From contig NZ_JAIUGX010000003.1 in NCBI RefSeq assembly GCF_020164785.1, forward strand, positions 1-64,000: a stretch of DNA of 64,000 nucleotides, in the 5' to 3' direction. Of this stretch, positions 15,851 to 25,498 are shown in pieces. The notes below the pieces were generated by a model, which had not been told where the DNA came from, searched no databases, and saw nothing but the letters and a program-made list of their open reading frames with translations. The DNA comes from Mesorhizobium sp. ES1-1. Lineage in GTDB: Bacteria; Pseudomonadota; Alphaproteobacteria; Rhizobiales; Rhizobiaceae. Position 1 is the stretch's first letter, and each line of letters begins with the position of its first letter. A program made the translations under genes and the position numbers.

Positions 15851-17212
15851 TTACTCCCCAGCGACCGGTTGCGACATCGGCGCGTTGGCGACACCCGGCA
15901 GCGGCGAGGTGTCGCCATCCTTGGCGGCCTTCAGCGCCAGATGCACCAGCACGCCGAGATACGCGATCAGCAGGAACGCGTAGAGGATGAGGTAGACCGC
16001 CAGGGTCAGCGCGACATGGCTGCCCGCCACCGGGCCAACCGCGTCGGCGGTCTTCAGCACGCCGGTCACCAACCAGGGCTGGCGCCCGATTTCGGTGGTG
16101 TACCAGCCGGCCAGCGTCGCGAGCCAACCCGACAGCGCCATCGGCACCATCAGCAAGGCCAGCGGCTTCGGCAGGCGGTGACGACGCTTGAGGTAGAACG
16201 CGGCCGACCATGACACGACGAGCATCAGAAGCCCGGTGCCGACCATGATGCGGAAGCTCCAGAAGAGGGGGAAGACGGGCGGGTGGTTGCCGACATAATC
16301 GTTGAGCCCCGGCACGACGCCACTGGAGCTATGCCTGAGGATGAGGCTTGCACCGTCGGGAATGGCGACCTCGAACCTGTTCTCCTTGGCCGCCTCGTCG
16401 GGCATGGCGAAGAGAACCAGCGGCACGTTGGGGCCGGTGTTCCAGTTGGCCTCCATGGCGGCGATCTTCTGCGGCTGGTGCTCGAGCGTGTTCAGGCCGT
16501 GCTGGTCGCCGGCGAGAATCTGGATAGGGATCAGGATGGCGGCTGTGAAGATGCCGGTGCGCAGCGCCTTCCACATCGATTCCGAGCGGTCGCCCTTGAG
16601 GTAGCGCAGCGCCGACAGGCCAGCTATCAGGAACGAAACCGTCAAGCCGGATGCGAGCAGCATGTGAACCAGCCGGTAGGGCATGGACGGATTGAAGACG
16701 ATTGCCCACCAGTCCACGGCATGCGCCACCCCGTCGCGGATCTCGAAGCCGGCCGGCGTCTGCATCCAGGAATTCAGCGCTATGATCCAGAAGGCGGACA
16801 GGGTGGTGCCGCCGGCGACAAGCACCGTCGCCAGCGTATGGATGCGGTTCGACACGCGGCGAAAGCCGAACAGCATGATGCCGAGGAAGGCCGCTTCGAG
16901 GAAGAAAGCGGTCAGGATCTCATAGGCCAGCAGCGGACCGGCGATGTTGCCGACCTTCTGCATGTAGCCCGGCCAGTTGGTGCCGAACTGGAAGCTCATC
17001 GTGACGCCCGAAACGACGCCCATTGCGAAGGACAGCGCGAACACCTTCACCCAGGTGAAATAGGCGCGCATCCAGGCGGAATCTTTCGTCGCATTGTAGC
17101 GCAGCTTGAAGAACAGCAGCACCCAGCCGAGCGCGATGGTGATCGTCGGAAACAAAATGTGGAATGAAATATTGGCGCCGAATTGCATGCGCGAGAGGAT
17201 GAGCGGGTCCAT
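15851..17212 (-). CDS. cydA: Cytochrome bd-type ubiquinol oxidase subunit I (CIO type)
   Basis: 453 residues. It begins MDPLILSRMQFGANISFH, where H18 matches the axial haem ligand of E. coli CydA (H19), and carries the WFAT-like GWYTTEIGRQPW signature. The protein is short and the Q-loop between the middle helices is compact, which places it in the cyanide-insensitive oxidase (CIO) group rather than the long-Q-loop E. coli type. It is first in the cydAB operon. In the 270-bp upstream region I found no FNR/FixK box; a 12-bp palindrome GACGCATGCGTC sits at 17318-17329. Confidence 0.95.
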   Translation of the reverse strand: MDPLILSRMQFGANISFHILFPTITIALGWVLLFFKLRYNATKDSAWMRAYFTWVKVFALSFAMGVVSGVTMSFQFGTNWPGYMQKVGNIAGPLLAYEILTAFFLEAAFLGIMLFGFRRVSNRIHTLATVLVAGGTTLSAFWIIALNSWMQTPAGFEIRDGVAHAVDWWAIVFNPSMPYRLVHMLLASGLTVSFLIAGLSALRYLKGDRSESMWKALRTGIFTAAILIPIQILAGDQHGLNTLEHQPQKIAAMEANWNTGPNVPLVLFAMPDEAAKENRFEVAIPDGASLILRHSSSGVVPGLNDYVGNHPPVFPLFWSFRIMVGTGLLMLVVSWSAAFYLKRRHRLPKPLALLMVPMALSGWLATLAGWYTTEIGRQPWLVTGVLKTADAVGPVAGSHVALTLAVYLILYAFLLIAYLGVLVHLALKAAKDGDTSPLPGVANAPMSQPVAGE

Positions 17213-17486
17213 GGCGGGCTCCGGCTGCTTCTAATGCACGCAAGATAGGCTCGCGCCGACCGCAGGTCAAAGCGGCGTCCCGCCGCGAGGCGGAACGTCG
17301 CGGCCTCCGGGCAAGATGACGCATGCGTCGCGTCTTTGTGCCTACGCATCGATTTCGGGCAGCTCGCCTAAGTCACGCAGGGTCATTCACGAAAGCTGGC
17401 GGGAACTGGCGGCAGTTCCAGGACTCGCGGTTGCACGCACAGCCATTCGGCCTATATGAGGAGACCTCTTTCAGGCAGCCGTCACC

Positions 17487-18413
17487 ATGCCCTCCATTTT
17501 GTCCATTTCCGGGGTCTCCAAGACCTACGCCACCGGTTTCACCGCGCTCAAGGAAGTCAATCTCGACATCCAGCGCGGCGAGATTTTTGCGTTGCTCGGG
17601 CCCAACGGGGCCGGCAAGACGACGCTGATCTCGATCGTCTGCGGCATCGTCAACCGCTCGTCGGGCACCGTCACCGTGGACGGCCACGACATCAACAAGG
17701 AGTACCGCGCGGCGCGGGGCCTGATCGGCCTGGTGCCGCAGGAACTGACCATCGACGCTTTCGAAAGCGTCTGGGCGACGGTGAATTACAGCCGCGGCCT
17801 GTTCGGCAAGCCGGCCAATCATGCCTTCGTCGAGAAGGTGCTGCGCGACCTGTCGCTTTGGGACAAGAAGGATGCCAAGGCGATAACCCTGTCGGGCGGC
17901 ATGAAGCGCCGGCTTATGATCGCCAAGGCGCTGTCGCACCAGCCGCGCATCCTGTTTCTCGATGAGCCGACCGCCGGCGTCGACGTCGAGCTGCGCCAGG
18001 ACATGTGGGAGATGGTGCGCAAGCTGCGCGAGGACGGCGTCACCATCATCCTCACCACCCATTATATCGAGGAAGCCGAGGCGATGGCCGACCGTGTCGG
18101 CGTCATCACCCGCGGCGAGATCATCCTGGTGGAAGACAAGGCGGAACTGATGCGCAAGCTCGGCCGCAAGCGCCTGGTGCTGGAACTGCGGAGCCCCCTG
18201 ACGGCCATTCCGGAAGCTTTATCGCGCTACGCACTGGAGCTGTCGCCCGATGGCGGGCAGCTCACCTATACCTATGACAACCAGGCCGAGCGGCCGGGCG
18301 TCGCCTCACTGATCCGCGACCTCGAGGCCGGCGGGATCCAGTTCCGCGACATCGACACGCAAAACAGTTCGCTCGAGGAGATCTTCGTCAATCTGGTGAG
18401 GAAGGACGCATGA
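17487..18413 (+). CDS. ABC-2 type exporter ATP-binding protein
   Basis: 308-residue ATPase: Walker [10 protein letters not shown], signature LSGGMKRRL, Walker [13 protein letters not shown], switch histidine in [10 protein letters not shown]. The last 80 residues form the C-terminal extension typical of ABC-2 (drug, polysaccharide or antibiotic) exporters and of YadG-like proteins. It is coupled by an ATGA overlap to the permease. The substrate cannot be told from the sequence. Confidence 0.93.
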   Translation: MPSILSISGVSKTYATGFTALKEVNLDIQRGEIFALLGPNGAGKTTLISIVCGIVNRSSGTVTVDGHDINKEYRAARGLIGLVPQELTIDAFESVWATVNYSRGLFGKPANHAFVEKVLRDLSLWDKKDAKAITLSGGMKRRLMIAKALSHQPRILFLDEPTAGVDVELRQDMWEMVRKLREDGVTIILTTHYIEEAEAMADRVGVITRGEIILVEDKAELMRKLGRKRLVLELRSPLTAIPEALSRYALELSPDGGQLTYTYDNQAERPGVASLIRDLEAGGIQFRDIDTQNSSLEEIFVNLVRKDA

Positions 18414-19189
18414 ACCCGCTGGCGGCCATGAATTTTCGCGCGGTCTGGGCCATCTACCGGATGGAAATGGCGCGTGCCTTCCGCACCGTGTTGCAGAGCA
18501 TCGTCTCCCCTGTCGTTTCGACGTCGCTCTACTTCGTCGTCTTCGGCTCCGCCATCGGCTCGCGCATCACCGAGATCGATGGCATCAGCTACGGCGCCTT
18601 CATCGTGCCCGGACTGATCATGCTGTCTTTGCTGACGCAGTCGATCTCGAATGCCTCCTTTGCCATCTACTTTCCGAAATTCGTCGGTTCGATCTACGAA
18701 TTGCTGTCGGCGCCGGTCTCCTATCTGGAAATCGTCATCGCCTATGTCGGCGGCGCGGCGACCAAGTCGATCATCCTCGGGCTGATCATCCTGGCGACGG
18801 CTTCGATGTTCGTGCCGCTGACGATCCAGCATCCATTCTGGATGGTCGCCTTCCTGGTGCTGACGGCGGTTACTTTCAGCCTGTTCGGCTTCATCATCGG
18901 CATCTGGGCGAAGAGTTTCGAGCAGTTGCAGCTGGTGCCGCTCCTGATCATCACGCCCCTGACCTTCCTTGGCGGCAGCTTCTATTCGATCAACATGCTG
19001 CCCGAGGTGTGGCGAACCGTGACGCTGTTCAATCCGGTGGTCTACCTGATTAGCGGCTTCCGCTGGAGCTTCTACGGCAAGTCGGACGTATCTGTCGGCG
19101 TCAGCCTCGGCATGACCGTCGTCTTCCTGCTGATCTGCATCGCCATCGTCGGCTGGATCTTCAGAACCGGCTACCGGCTAAGGAACTGA
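18410..19189 (+). CDS. ABC-2 type exporter permease
   Basis: 259-residue membrane protein with six predicted helices and the ABC-2 transporter pattern, including a re-entrant region at [23 protein letters not shown] and the C-terminal [13 protein letters not shown] box of YadH/NodJ-like permeases. It overlaps the ATPase gene by four bases. Together they would form a 2+2 exporter. The NodIJ family is related in sequence, but the absence of nod genes nearby gives no reason to call this NodJ. Confidence 0.9.
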   Translation: MNPLAAMNFRAVWAIYRMEMARAFRTVLQSIVSPVVSTSLYFVVFGSAIGSRITEIDGISYGAFIVPGLIMLSLLTQSISNASFAIYFPKFVGSIYELLSAPVSYLEIVIAYVGGAATKSIILGLIILATASMFVPLTIQHPFWMVAFLVLTAVTFSLFGFIIGIWAKSFEQLQLVPLLIITPLTFLGGSFYSINMLPEVWRTVTLFNPVVYLISGFRWSFYGKSDVSVGVSLGMTVVFLLICIAIVGWIFRTGYRLRN

Positions 19190-19261
19190 CCGACGGCCCA
19201 GCTGTTCCAGCGCATCGAGGTCGATTGAAGAACCTGCAAGGGCGTTCCGGAAGTCGGCACG

Positions 19262-20299
19262 TCAGATCGCCTTGACCAGCCGTAGCAGGCCCAGCATCTC
19301 GATGTAGGTACCCTTGCGGAAGGCGATGTAGACCGGCTCCTCGACACCGTGGAAGCGACGCTTGAAAGCGGCCTGGCCTTGCAGATTGAACCTGCGACGG
19401 TTGACCCACGGCGAATCGTAGGCGCGCTGGAAGGCCTTGCGCCAGAAATCGCTTTCGGCAAATCCGCTCGGCACGATATCGAGCATCGGCGACAGGCCCA
19501 GCGTAACGACCGCGATGCCCTCTTGGCGAAACCGGTCGACGGCGAACTTGGTCAGGCCGATCTCGGCATGCGGCGAGGCGTCGAGATGCTTGCGCTTGAA
19601 GGCGGTGGTGTAGCCGATGACCTTGCCATCGCGGAAGATCGGATCGAAGTCGAGCAGGGCGATCAGTTCTCCATCCGGGCTGTGCAGCACGAAACGGCGC
19701 ATGTCGGGCCCGAGCTGGTCGTTGAATGGCCGGTTAAGGAACTCCATCTCCCAGCGCTTGACGATGCGATCGCCGCGCCAATTATCCGACAACCGCTTGA
19801 TCTCATCGAGAAAGACCGTTCGCTTGTCCTCGTCGAAGGAAAAACCCTTCTTCAACAGCCAGCGTTCCGAATAGCGAACCGTCTCGTTGCGCTTGCCGGA
19901 AAAATCATGTCCGGGAAGCTCTAGGCGGGTGTCGACGCCGAGGCGATTGATCCTGTAGCCAAGTCCGGCCAGCACATGCGCGGTCTCTTCGCCGATCTGC
20001 ACGAACCACGGGCCGCCGGCCATCTCGACGAAGCGCCTGATGTAGTCGGCCCGGCGCGCCGGTGCCGCCACCGGATCGCCGAGCGCGAAATGATGTTTCA
20101 TCTTGGTGCCGAACGCGATGTAGCCGTCGGCGTCGCCGAAATAGGACAGTTTGCTCTGGACCGCGCTGGAATAGGCGAGCGAGAAGTCGCCATGGCGACG
20201 AACCAGCGCCAATCGCTGGACATGCGTCAGCGCCTGGCGCTCGACCTTGGGCGCCGCACGCTCAAGGATGTTGTCGACATAGTGCCGCAAGGAGGGCAT
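19262..20299 (-). CDS. DUF2156 protein, MprF-like aminoacyl-lipid synthase domain
   Basis: 345 residues corresponding to the soluble C-terminal domain of MprF/LysX-type phosphatidylglycerol lysyltransferases: SYFGDADGYIAFG, a GDPVAAPA turn, a GNAT-like core with FVQIGEETAHVLAGLGY, and VVTLGLSPMLD. No N-terminal flippase helices are present. It would transfer an amino acid from aminoacyl-tRNA to a lipid head group, though the lipid and amino acid are unknown. It is divergent from the flavin monooxygenase gene. Confidence 0.8.
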   Translation of the reverse strand: MPSLRHYVDNILERAAPKVERQALTHVQRLALVRRHGDFSLAYSSAVQSKLSYFGDADGYIAFGTKMKHHFALGDPVAAPARRADYIRRFVEMAGGPWFVQIGEETAHVLAGLGYRINRLGVDTRLELPGHDFSGKRNETVRYSERWLLKKGFSFDEDKRTVFLDEIKRLSDNWRGDRIVKRWEMEFLNRPFNDQLGPDMRRFVLHSPDGELIALLDFDPIFRDGKVIGYTTAFKRKHLDASPHAEIGLTKFAVDRFRQEGIAVVTLGLSPMLDIVPSGFAESDFWRKAFQRAYDSPWVNRRRFNLQGQAAFKRRFHGVEEPVYIAFRKGTYIEMLGLLRLVKAI

Positions 20300-20599
20300 G
20301 GTGGAATTCCGGGCCGCCTACGGCGCCGCGCCACGAAAGGCGCGCATGCCGTAACAGTTTCATTCTTCGCGTGAGCGTGAACCGCACAGGATTCCAGCTT
20401 GCGCGCGTGGGACAACAGAGACCCCCAGCCCCGGGTCTCGAATCGATCACATTGCCGCGACCCGATTATCGCCCATATCGCGCATATGCCATATAAAGCG
20501 CAACCGGGTCGGGTGCGAGACCCAAAAAAGGGGTCGCATCCCGCGCCCTTCGGGACGCGCCGGTTCGGCCGAATGGACATCGTAGAAGGCATGGCGGAC

Positions 20600-21793
20600 A
20601 TGACAATTGAGGCAAGGCCGGGCCAACCACCATTGGAACACTTGATGCCTGTCGAGCCGGCCATCGTCATCGGCGCCGGCGCGGCCGGGCTCGCCGCAGC
20701 ACATGCTCTGATCAAGGCAGGCGTGCAAACCGTCATCCTCGAAAAGGAAACCCGGTTGGGCGAACCCTGGCATCGACGCCATCGGCAGCTGCATCTCAAC
20801 ACCCATCGCGATCTGTCGGCACTGCCCGGCGCCGCCTATCCGGCGGGAACTCCCGCCTTTCCCGGAAGGGAGGCGGTTATCCACCATATGAACGCGTTCA
20901 CGGACAGCAACCGGCTGCCGGTGCGGTTCGGCGTCGCCGTCGAGGACATCACGCTCAAGAGCGACCATTGGGCCGTACGGACCAGCGTCGGCCAGCTCCT
21001 GGCCCGCAATGTCATCATCGCCACCGGGCGTGACAGGCAGCCATTCATTCCCGACTGGAAAGGGATGCCGGATTTTGCAGGCCGAATCATCCATTCGGCG
21101 GAGTTCGGCGACGCGCGCGACTACGCGGGCAAGAAGGTGTTGGTCGTCGGCGCCGGCAATTCCGGGTTCGATGCTCTCAACCACATGGCGGGCGTGAAGA
21201 CGGCGGCCATCTGGCTTTCGGCCCGCGGCGGTCCGGCCATCCTGCCCAAGCGCATCTTCCGTATCGCCGTGCACCGGCTTTCGCCGTTGATGGCGCGCTT
21301 GCCGCTATGGATGGCTGATGCCGTGATCGCGGGGACGCAGCGCCTGGTCTTCGGCGACCTGACCAAATTCGGCTTGCCGGCCGCGCCTTTGGGAGGCGCC
21401 AGCCGCCTTACCACGGACTATACGGCCATCGCCGCCGACGACGGGGCCATAGGCGCCATCAAGGCCGGCAAGATCACCGTTGTGCCCGCCATCAGGGAAT
21501 TCACCCGCGACGGGGTCGTCCTGGCCAACGGCAATGTCATCCATCCCGATATCGTCATTGCCGCCACAGGCTACCGCACCGACCTTGAGGCCATGGTCGG
21601 CAAGCTTGGCGTGCTCGACGCCAGGGGCGTGCCGCTGTTCAACGGCGGCGAAGGCAATCCGGCGTTGCCCGGTCTGTGGTTCACTGGCATGCGTCCCAGC
21701 ATTCGCGGCTGCTTCGCCAATGCCGCCATCCTCGCCAAGGCGATCGCCAAGCGGATTGCCGGCACGGCTGGCGCTACCGCTGCATCACGCTGA
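20600..21793 (+). CDS. Flavin-containing monooxygenase-like protein
   Basis: About 397 residues. FAD-binding GAGAAG near the N-terminus, the FMO/Baeyer-Villiger fingerprint FAGRIIHSAEF (FxGxxxHxxxF), NADPH-binding VVGAGNSG, and a C-terminal ATGYRTD box. The order and spacing match single-component flavin monooxygenases, including the YUCCA-like branch; substrate unknown. The frame is open from 20399. I prefer ATG 20600, preceded by AGAAGG about ten bases upstream; ATG 20591 and ATG 20645 are alternatives. It is divergent from the DUF2156 gene and overlaps the convergent small gene by nine bases. Confidence 0.85.
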   Translation: MTIEARPGQPPLEHLMPVEPAIVIGAGAAGLAAAHALIKAGVQTVILEKETRLGEPWHRRHRQLHLNTHRDLSALPGAAYPAGTPAFPGREAVIHHMNAFTDSNRLPVRFGVAVEDITLKSDHWAVRTSVGQLLARNVIIATGRDRQPFIPDWKGMPDFAGRIIHSAEFGDARDYAGKKVLVVGAGNSGFDALNHMAGVKTAAIWLSARGGPAILPKRIFRIAVHRLSPLMARLPLWMADAVIAGTQRLVFGDLTKFGLPAAPLGGASRLTTDYTAIAADDGAIGAIKAGKITVVPAIREFTRDGVVLANGNVIHPDIVIAATGYRTDLEAMVGKLGVLDARGVPLFNGGEGNPALPGLWFTGMRPSIRGCFANAAILAKAIAKRIAGTAGATAASR

Positions 21794-22009
21794 TTTCGGC
21801 TCGAGCCTGCGAAACCCGACGGCCTCCATCAGCATGTCTTCCTCGACCATGCCGGCATTGTGCAGCGCCAGCAAGTTGAGAGCGATTTCCCTTGCATCGG
21901 GCGAGTCGGGCAATGCTTCGCGGCGCCGGCAGGCCTCGTCGAAAACGCGCTGCAACTTAGCGATGTCGGCGGGCTTGAGCAAGCCACGGTCATAAACGGA
22001 CTTGGGCAT
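21785..22009 (-). CDS. Small conserved-type hypothetical protein
   Basis: 74 residues (MPKSVYDRGLLKPADIAKLQRVFDEA...), soluble and helical, with no signal peptide. The family is unknown to me by name, though proteins with this opening are frequent in rhizobia. AGGAGA lies just upstream of ATG 22009. The last nine bases overlap the end of the convergent monooxygenase gene. Confidence 0.65.
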   Translation of the reverse strand: MPKSVYDRGLLKPADIAKLQRVFDEACRRREALPDSPDAREIALNLLALHNAGMVEEDMLMEAVGFRRLEPKSA

Positions 22010-22143
22010 GGCCGGTCTCCTTGCAAGAGGAGCTAGGGCATCATTCCTAAATTGCCAGACCTTTCGAAGGCTTGGACGATGTCATTCGACGACGGGAGGG
22101 CTTCAATTGCCGAAGCGCCTCCCGAATTGCGGTTCGGGCGGTG

Positions 22144-24147
22144 TCAGACCGCGATCTTGCCGCCGCCCTGCCTGGTGATGGCGACGACCGAGGGCCGCAC
22201 GGGCATGTCGGGCTTGAAGTCCGGCCAGCGCGTCGACAGGTCTTCATAATAGGATGGGCGCCCGAAGCCTTCCCAATCCTCACCGCCGTCGCCCGGATGC
22301 TGGACGGCGACGAACGCCGTCCGGTCGTCGGGAGCAAATAGCGGGCCGCACATCTCGGCGCCGATGGGCACGCGGAAGAACAGTTTCGAGGTCGCCCGCG
22401 CGGCGCCCTGCGTATCCACCGCCCAGAGCCCGTCGGTGCGCCCGGTGGATTTCGGCCCCTGGCCGTCGGTGGCGACCCACAGGCGCCCCGCGGAATCGAC
22501 GGCGCAATTGTCGGGCATGCCGAACCAGCCATTGGCGGTCGTCGCCGTCGAAAAGGTTGCGCCGACATCGGCCACGGCCGGGTCGCCGCATTTCAGCAGC
22601 ACCTCCCATTTGCCTTTCGTGCCGGCGAAGTCGCCGTCGTCCTCTGATATTTCGATGATGTGGCCAAAGGCATTCTCGGCGCGGGGATTGGCGGCGTCGA
22701 CCTGGTCGGCCTTGCGCTTGGAATTGTTGGTCAGCATCACATAGACCTTGCCGTTGACGGCATTGGGCTGAATGTCTTCGGGCCGGTCCATCTTGGTGGC
22801 GCCGAGCAGGTCGGCCGCGCGGCGCGTCTCGATCAACACGTCGCCTTGGCCGGCAAAGCCGTTCTCGGCGGTCAGCGGTCCCTGGCCGAAAACGATCGGG
22901 AGCCACTCGACGGTGCCGTCCTCGGCGAATTTGGCGACATGCAGCGTGCCATCGTCGAGCAGGTCCTTGTTGGCGGCATGGTCGTCGGCGTCGAAGCGGC
23001 CGGCGGTCACGAACTTGTAGACATAGTCGAAACGCTCGTCGTCGCCGAGGTAGAAGACGACACGGCCATCCCTGGCGACGATCGACTCGGCGCCCTCATG
23101 CTTGAAGCGGCCCAGTGCCGTGCGCTTTTTGGGCATCGATGTCGGGTCGTTCACATCAACCTCGACGATCCAGCCGAAGCGGTTCGGTTCGTTCGGTTCC
23201 TTGCCGAGGTCGAAACGGTCGTAATGCGTGCCCCATTCATAGGCGCCTTCAGGGATGCCGAGGCGCTTGTAGTTGGCGGCTTCCTTGTGGCCTTCGGGCA
23301 GCGCGCTGGAGAAATAGCCGTGGATGTTCTCCTCCGACATCACATAGGTACCCCAGGGCGTGACGCCACCGGCGCAATTGTTGATCGTGCCCAACACCCT
23401 GGTGCCGGTTGGATCAGCGTTGGTCTTGAGGCGATCGTGGCCGGCGGCCGGGCCGGAAACCACCATCTCGGTATTGGCGGTGATGCGGCGGTTGAGCTTG
23501 CCGTCGCGAACCACTTGCCATTTGCCGGCCACCTTGCGGATCTCGACGATGGTGCCGCCATGGGCGGCCATCTCGACATCGACCTGCTCCTTGCTGAGCG
23601 GCGCGACCTTTGCCGTCTTCTTGCCGTCCTTCTCGACGATCTCGACGATGCCGGGGAACATAAGATGCGGGTTGGTGTATTCGTGGTTGACGACGAGAAG
23701 GCCGTGCTCGGCCGAGCCGTCGATCGGGATATAGCCGACATAGTCATTGTTGTAGCCGAACTGCCGGGACTGGCCTTGCGCCGACTGTTTCGCCGGGTCG
23801 AAGTCCGGCGAGTCGGGGAACAGCGGATCGCCCCAGCGCAGCAGCACGTCCGCATCATAGCCCGGCGCGACATGGTGCCTGTCGTCGATGCCGGCCTCGA
23901 GTTCGTCGAAGACGAAGGCCGAGCCCTCGGCGGCGCGTGCATCGTCTGCTGCACTCATGGCCAATGGGCCGACCGTGGCGGCGATGGCCGAGACGGCGAG
24001 CGATCCTTTCAGGAAGCCGCGTCGCGAGAAGCGCGCGGCGATGATCTCGCCCATGGTCCTGTTATCGGTAGGATTCGTGGCCGGCCCGTCGTTTTCCTCC
24101 AGCAGGCTGGTGCGGAATCGGGTGTCGGGAGAGCGTTGTTCGGTCAT
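22144..24147 (-). CDS. PhoX-family (DUF839) secreted phosphatase
   Basis: 667 residues. The N-terminus has a twin-arginine signal, FSRRGFLKGSLAVSA (R42-R43), preceded by a long polar leader as usual for PhoX. The mature protein shows the PhoX beta-propeller pattern, e.g. NNDYVGYIPIDGS, LVVNHEYTNP, VTPWGTYVMSEE and GMPDNCAVDSAGRLWVATDG. PhoX enzymes are calcium/iron-dependent phosphatases exported folded by Tat, active on organic phosphate esters. Start ATG 24147 follows AGAGG; the frame extends to 24198 without a better start. No Pho box was confidently seen upstream. Confidence 0.9.
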   Translation of the reverse strand: MTEQRSPDTRFRTSLLEENDGPATNPTDNRTMGEIIAARFSRRGFLKGSLAVSAIAATVGPLAMSAADDARAAEGSAFVFDELEAGIDDRHHVAPGYDADVLLRWGDPLFPDSPDFDPAKQSAQGQSRQFGYNNDYVGYIPIDGSAEHGLLVVNHEYTNPHLMFPGIVEIVEKDGKKTAKVAPLSKEQVDVEMAAHGGTIVEIRKVAGKWQVVRDGKLNRRITANTEMVVSGPAAGHDRLKTNADPTGTRVLGTINNCAGGVTPWGTYVMSEENIHGYFSSALPEGHKEAANYKRLGIPEGAYEWGTHYDRFDLGKEPNEPNRFGWIVEVDVNDPTSMPKKRTALGRFKHEGAESIVARDGRVVFYLGDDERFDYVYKFVTAGRFDADDHAANKDLLDDGTLHVAKFAEDGTVEWLPIVFGQGPLTAENGFAGQGDVLIETRRAADLLGATKMDRPEDIQPNAVNGKVYVMLTNNSKRKADQVDAANPRAENAFGHIIEISEDDGDFAGTKGKWEVLLKCGDPAVADVGATFSTATTANGWFGMPDNCAVDSAGRLWVATDGQGPKSTGRTDGLWAVDTQGAARATSKLFFRVPIGAEMCGPLFAPDDRTAFVAVQHPGDGGEDWEGFGRPSYYEDLSTRWPDFKPDMPVRPSVVAITRQGGGKIAV

Positions 24148-24349
24148 TGGCTGGCCTCTGGCTTGCTTTGGCTGCGTATGTTGCCTGCTGAAATCCATAC
24201 CGCCGTCGGATCACATTTTGGTGACATTGCGCGTCGCTTACAACCGGCGGGACACGCTCGGCGGCGCAACCCCTGCTTGACGCGCCCTCCTGCTTCGGAA
24301 ACAAAGCCGCGATGAGCGCGGCGGAGCCGTTTTCAGGGAGGGCGCGACA

Positions 24350-24691
24350 TTGAGTTTTTCGGGATTGCTGCAGCTTGGCTTTTCGACCTTGATCTTCCTG
24401 CTCGGGGCCACAGCCGCCAAGCAATGGGGGTTGGCGCCGAGCCTGGGCAAGATCCTGCTGACGCTGGCGCTCTACTCGCTGGGCAATCTGATCATGCTCA
24501 GGCTGATCCGCGAGTTCGGCATGTCGGTGTCGTTCAGCCTGTCGGCGGTCATCCAGCTGGTCTCGGTCAATGTCGTGGCGCTGGTGTTCTTCGGCGAGCG
24601 CGTCAACGCGCTGCAGTCCATCGGAATCGTGCTGGCGATTGCGGCTGTGGCCCTGATCACCCTCGGGCCCTATCTGCAAGGACGATTGTAG
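24350..24691 (+). CDS. Small four-helix EamA/SMR-like membrane protein
   Basis: 113 residues with four hydrophobic helices and a C-terminal GERVNALQSIGIVLAIAAVALI segment typical of EamA/SMR half-transporters. The start is TTG 24350, supported by GGGAGG about eight bases upstream; no ATG gives full helix 1. The size and fold match ArnE/ArnF-type lipid-carrier flippase subunits as well as EmrE-like drug exporters. It is in one operon with a PAP2 phosphatase 13 bp downstream, which favours a lipid-linked role, but this is inference. Confidence 0.75.
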   Translation: MSFSGLLQLGFSTLIFLLGATAAKQWGLAPSLGKILLTLALYSLGNLIMLRLIREFGMSVSFSLSAVIQLVSVNVVALVFFGERVNALQSIGIVLAIAAVALITLGPYLQGRL

Positions 24692-24704
24692 AGGGCCAAT
24701 AGCG

Positions 24705-25400
24705 ATGAAGAATGCCGTGACCGCGCTGCTCGGCCGGGTCGAATTCCCGGTGCTGCTGGCCGGGCTTGTCATTGCGGGCGGGCTGTGGGGGTTCGAGGAA
24801 TTGATGGAGGTGGCGCGCTCCACCACGCCGCATGCCTTCGACACCGAAATCCTGCTGGCCTTCCGCGAGGCCGGGCACCCGGACAGCCCCGTCGGGCCGT
24901 TGTGGCTGGAAGGGGTGATCCGCGACATCACCAGCCTCGGAAGTTTCGTCGTGCTGGCGCTGATCACGACAGCGACGATCGTCTATCTGCTGCTGATCCG
25001 CCGTTGGACGTCGGCACTTCTTGTCTTCGTCTCGATCGCCGGCGGCCAGCTGCTGTCGAGCCTGCTGAAGCTCGAGGTCGACCGGCCGCGGCCCGAGCTC
25101 GTCTCGCATCTCGTCACCGAGACGTCCCTATCCTTTCCAAGTGGCCATGCCATGCTGTCGGCCGTCACCTATCTGACGCTGGGCTCCCTCGCTTCGCGCT
25201 TCCTGCATGGCCGGACGGCCAGGATCTATGTGCTGGCGCTGGCGGTGATGACAACCCTGCTGGTCGGGGCGAGCCGCGTCTATCTCGGCGTCCACTGGCC
25301 GTCCGACGTGCTGGCGGGGTGGTGCGCGGGCTTCGCCTGGGCGATGGTCTGCTGGCTCGTCGCGCGGGCGCTTCAGCATCGCAAAGCGGTCGAAGAATGA
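24705..25400 (+). CDS. PAP2-family membrane phosphatase
   Basis: 231-residue membrane protein with the three PAP2 catalytic motifs: KLEVDRPRP, PSGHAM and SRVYLGVHWPSDVLAGW, set between predicted transmembrane helices. The family dephosphorylates lipid phosphates (undecaprenyl diphosphate, phosphatidate, phosphatidylglycerophosphate, lipid A); the substrate cannot be fixed from sequence. It follows the small SMR-like gene in the same operon. Confidence 0.9.
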   Translation: MKNAVTALLGRVEFPVLLAGLVIAGGLWGFEELMEVARSTTPHAFDTEILLAFREAGHPDSPVGPLWLEGVIRDITSLGSFVVLALITTATIVYLLLIRRWTSALLVFVSIAGGQLLSSLLKLEVDRPRPELVSHLVTETSLSFPSGHAMLSAVTYLTLGSLASRFLHGRTARIYVLALAVMTTLLVGASRVYLGVHWPSDVLAGWCAGFAWAMVCWLVARALQHRKAVEE

Positions 25401-25415
25401 TGGAGCATCCATGCC

Positions 25416-25464
25416 TCAAGCATGCTTGATGATGCTTGAAACATCACAATGATGGTATTATACT
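25416..25464 (+). promoter_or_regulatory. Promoter with overlapping palindromic operator
   Basis: A sigma70-type promoter TTGAAA (25436-25441), 17-bp spacer, TATACT (25459-25464) precedes the XRE gene. A perfect 14-bp palindrome TCAAGCATGCTTGA (25416-25429) and a further half-site ATGCTTGA (25432-25439) that covers the -35 box look like operator sites, most simply for self-repression by the XRE protein. Confidence 0.65.
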
Positions 25465-25498
25465 CATCCGCAGCAGACTCAGACGGGGATTTCGGCCG

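Noticed and set aside
17213-17486. FNR/FixK box upstream of cydAB
   Set aside because: No TTGAT-N4-ATCAA-like site found by eye; only a 12-bp palindrome of unknown meaning at 17318-17329.
18410-19189. NodJ call for the ABC permease
   Set aside because: Similar family only; no other nodulation genes in the window.
22660-24315. 551-codon plus-strand frame over the phoX gene
   Set aside because: Shadow frame without recognisable motif.
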